Below are positions 4,399 to 7,039 of a DNA stretch of 7,039 nucleotides, in pieces; within the stretch, counting starts at the first letter, position 1, and each line of letters starts with the position of its first letter. Location: the NCBI GenBank assembly GCA_011390695.1, contig JAABRW010000017.1, positions 1 to 7,039 on the forward strand, read 5' to 3'. The notes beneath the pieces are model-generated. The model did no database searches. It saw nothing but the letters and a program-made list of their open reading frames with translations, and was not told where the DNA came from. Both the position numbers and the translations under genes were made by a program. The DNA is from Desulfotignum sp. GTDB lineage: Bacteria > Desulfobacterota > Desulfobacteria > Desulfobacterales > Desulfobacteraceae.

Positions 4399-5811
4399 TT
4401 AAATGTCAAAATACAGGTAGAACTCATGGGGATGGGGACGGCTGATCACGGGTTTGACCTCGTTTTCCATTTTATAGTCTATCCAGTGTTCAATGACATC
4501 TTTGGTGAACACATCTCCTTTGAGCAAAAATTCATGGTCCTGCTTCAAAGCGTCCAAAGCTTCCTCCAGTGTGCCCGGAGCGGAGTCCATTTCAGCCAGT
4601 TCTTCAGGAGGCAGGTCATAGATGTTTTTGTCCATGGGGTCTCCTGGATCCATCTTGTTCTGAATACCGTCAATCATGGCCATGGCAATGGCGGAAAATG
4701 CCATGTACCCGTTGCAGGAGGGGTCCGGGGTCCTGAATTCAATGCGCTTGGCCTTGGGTGAGCCGGAATACATGGGCAGGCGGATGGCCGCACTTCTGTT
4801 TCTGCTGGAATAGGCCAGGTTGATGGGGGCCTCAAAACCCGGCACCAGGCGTTTGTAGGAGTTGGTGGTCGGATTGGTGATGGCGCACAGGGCTTTGCAG
4901 TGCTTCATGATGCCGCCGATGGCATACAGGGCATCATCAGACAGGCCGGCATATTTGTTGCCCGCAAACATGGGGTTGCCGTCTTTCCAGAAACTCATGT
5001 GGGTGTGCATGCCGGTGCCGTTGTCCCCGTAAATGGGTTTGGGCATGAAGGTGACCGTATGGTTGTATTTATTTGCCACATTTTTCAGCACATACTTGAA
5101 CCATGCCAGGCTGTCGCCCATGTTCACAAGCGAATCAAACCGCAGATCGATTTCCGACTGGCCGGCAGACGCCACTTCGTGGTGCTGGCATTCCATGGCA
5201 ATGCCCAGGTTTTCCAGGGTGAGCATCATTTCGGTCCGCATATCCTGATACTGATCAGCCGGCGGCAGGGGAAAATACCCGTGTTTGGGTTTGATTTTGT
5301 ATCCCAGATTGGGCATCTCATCCATGCCTGTATTCCAGTGGCCTTCCGGGGAGTCGATTTCAAAAAAAGCGGAATGGGGCTCTGAAGCATACCGGATGTT
5401 GGAAAAAATAAAGAATTCCGGTTCAGGGCCTACAAAAATGGTGTCACCAAGACCGGTGCTTTTGAAGTATTGTTCGGTTTTTTTGGCGATGCCCCTGGGA
5501 TCCCTGGAATAGGACTCACTGGTGATGGGGTCGTGGATGTTGCCGATGATGGCCAGGGTGGGCACCTTGAAAAAAGGATCCATTCTTGCGGTGCCGGGTT
5601 CCGGGATGACGATCATGTCACTGTTGTTGATGGCCTGCCAGGCCCGCATGGAAGATCCGTCAAATCCAAAACCGTCTTCAAAAGCGGATTCTGAAAATTC
5701 ACTTAAAGGGACAGAAAAATGCTGCCAGGTGCCGATAAAATCCATATACCGGATATCAACCACTTTTGCATTGTTTTCTTTGGCCATTGCGAGTACGTCT
5801 TTGGGGCTCAT
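4399..5811 (-). CDS. glnA: Glutamine synthetase type I (GSI-beta)
   Basis: A 470-residue enzyme, the usual GSI length, making glutamine from glutamate, ammonia and ATP as a cytoplasmic dodecamer. Visible marks are GFDGSS (49-54), the metal-binding GPEPEFF (128-134), HHEVASAGQSEID (210-222), NGTGMHTHMSFW (264-275) with the metal-ligand His269 and neighbouring His271, the glutamate flap NPTTNSYKRLVPGFEAP (313-329), RNRSAAIRLP (337-346) and RIEFRTPDPSCN (356-367). NIYDLPPEE carries Tyr398, the adenylylation site of the GSI-beta class, so an adenylyltransferase GlnE should be encoded elsewhere and should read the state of GlnB. The start at 5811 has AAAGGA six bases upstream. It is last in the glnD-glnB-glnA run, 54 bases after glnB, and ends at a strong terminator. 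Confidence 0.97.
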   Translation of the reverse strand: MSPKDVLAMAKENNAKVVDIRYMDFIGTWQHFSVPLSEFSESAFEDGFGFDGSSMRAWQAINNSDMIVIPEPGTARMDPFFKVPTLAIIGNIHDPITSESYSRDPRGIAKKTEQYFKSTGLGDTIFVGPEPEFFIFSNIRYASEPHSAFFEIDSPEGHWNTGMDEMPNLGYKIKPKHGYFPLPPADQYQDMRTEMMLTLENLGIAMECQHHEVASAGQSEIDLRFDSLVNMGDSLAWFKYVLKNVANKYNHTVTFMPKPIYGDNGTGMHTHMSFWKDGNPMFAGNKYAGLSDDALYAIGGIMKHCKALCAITNPTTNSYKRLVPGFEAPINLAYSSRNRSAAIRLPMYSGSPKAKRIEFRTPDPSCNGYMAFSAIAMAMIDGIQNKMDPGDPMDKNIYDLPPEELAEMDSAPGTLEEALDALKQDHEFLLKGDVFTKDVIEHWIDYKMENEVKPVISRPHPHEFYLYFDI

Positions 5812-5841
5812 ACGTTTTCCTTTCTGTTGTTGATTTTTTTT

Positions 5842-5847
5842 ATTATA
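5842..5847 (-). promoter_or_regulatory. Perfect -10 box before glnA (possible secondary promoter)
   Basis: On the minus strand, TATAAT occurs 30 bases before the glnA start in the glnB-glnA gap. No good -35 is found at 16-18 bases upstream (about CTAACC), so a dedicated glnA promoter would be weak or activator-dependent. Confidence 0.35.
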
Positions 5848-5855
5848 GTCTGGTC

Positions 5856-7039
<1,184 letters not shown>

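Overview
The window is a junction between conserved chromosome on the right and what looks like the end of an integrated element on the left. The right two thirds (about 2977-7039, all genes on the minus strand) hold a nitrogen-control cluster in transcription order: the C-terminal end of glnD, then glnB (PII), then glnA (type I glutamine synthetase). These are followed by a strong terminator, an MltB-type lytic transglycosylase, a small PLDc_N-type membrane protein and a tRNA-Glu(CUC) gene. The composition, a GSI enzyme with the adenylylation tyrosine loop, and a PII with the uridylylation tyrosine indicate a Gram-negative proteobacterial-type host. A sulfate-reducing Desulfobacterota lineage is my best guess from general resemblance, but the window alone does not prove it.

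The left part (1 to about 2976, all genes on the plus strand) is an accessory region. A tightly packed operon runs to 2059: an unknown partial gene, two helix-turn-helix proteins that appear related to each other (three copies of one fold in all), a stand-alone FtsH/M41-like zinc metalloprotease with no AAA+ domain, and a small unknown protein. It ends in an intrinsic terminator. A second unit follows: a possible promoter, a compact branched RNA with two GNRA tetraloops ending in a U-tract, and immediately after it a small acidic unknown gene with a terminator closely resembling the first.

The last 300 bases of the accessory region hold no gene but have the architecture of a lambda-type attachment site. 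Four direct copies of GGTTGGAA (one with one change) lie 47-94 bases from the 3' end of the tRNA-Glu gene. Two inverted copies lie further out. A perfect match to the IHF consensus sits between the direct repeats and the tRNA. I infer that a tyrosine-recombinase element (prophage or ICE) is integrated at tRNA-Glu and that this is one of its ends. The integrase itself is not in the window.

Functionally, GlnD senses glutamine and modifies GlnB, and GlnB signals nitrogen status to control GlnA activity (through an adenylyltransferase not seen here). The glnD-glnB-glnA order therefore places sensor, signal and target in one run. In the accessory region the pairing of HTH proteins with a small zinc protease recalls the ImmR/ImmA logic of integrative elements, in which a metalloprotease inactivates an HTH repressor. 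That comparison is a hypothesis.
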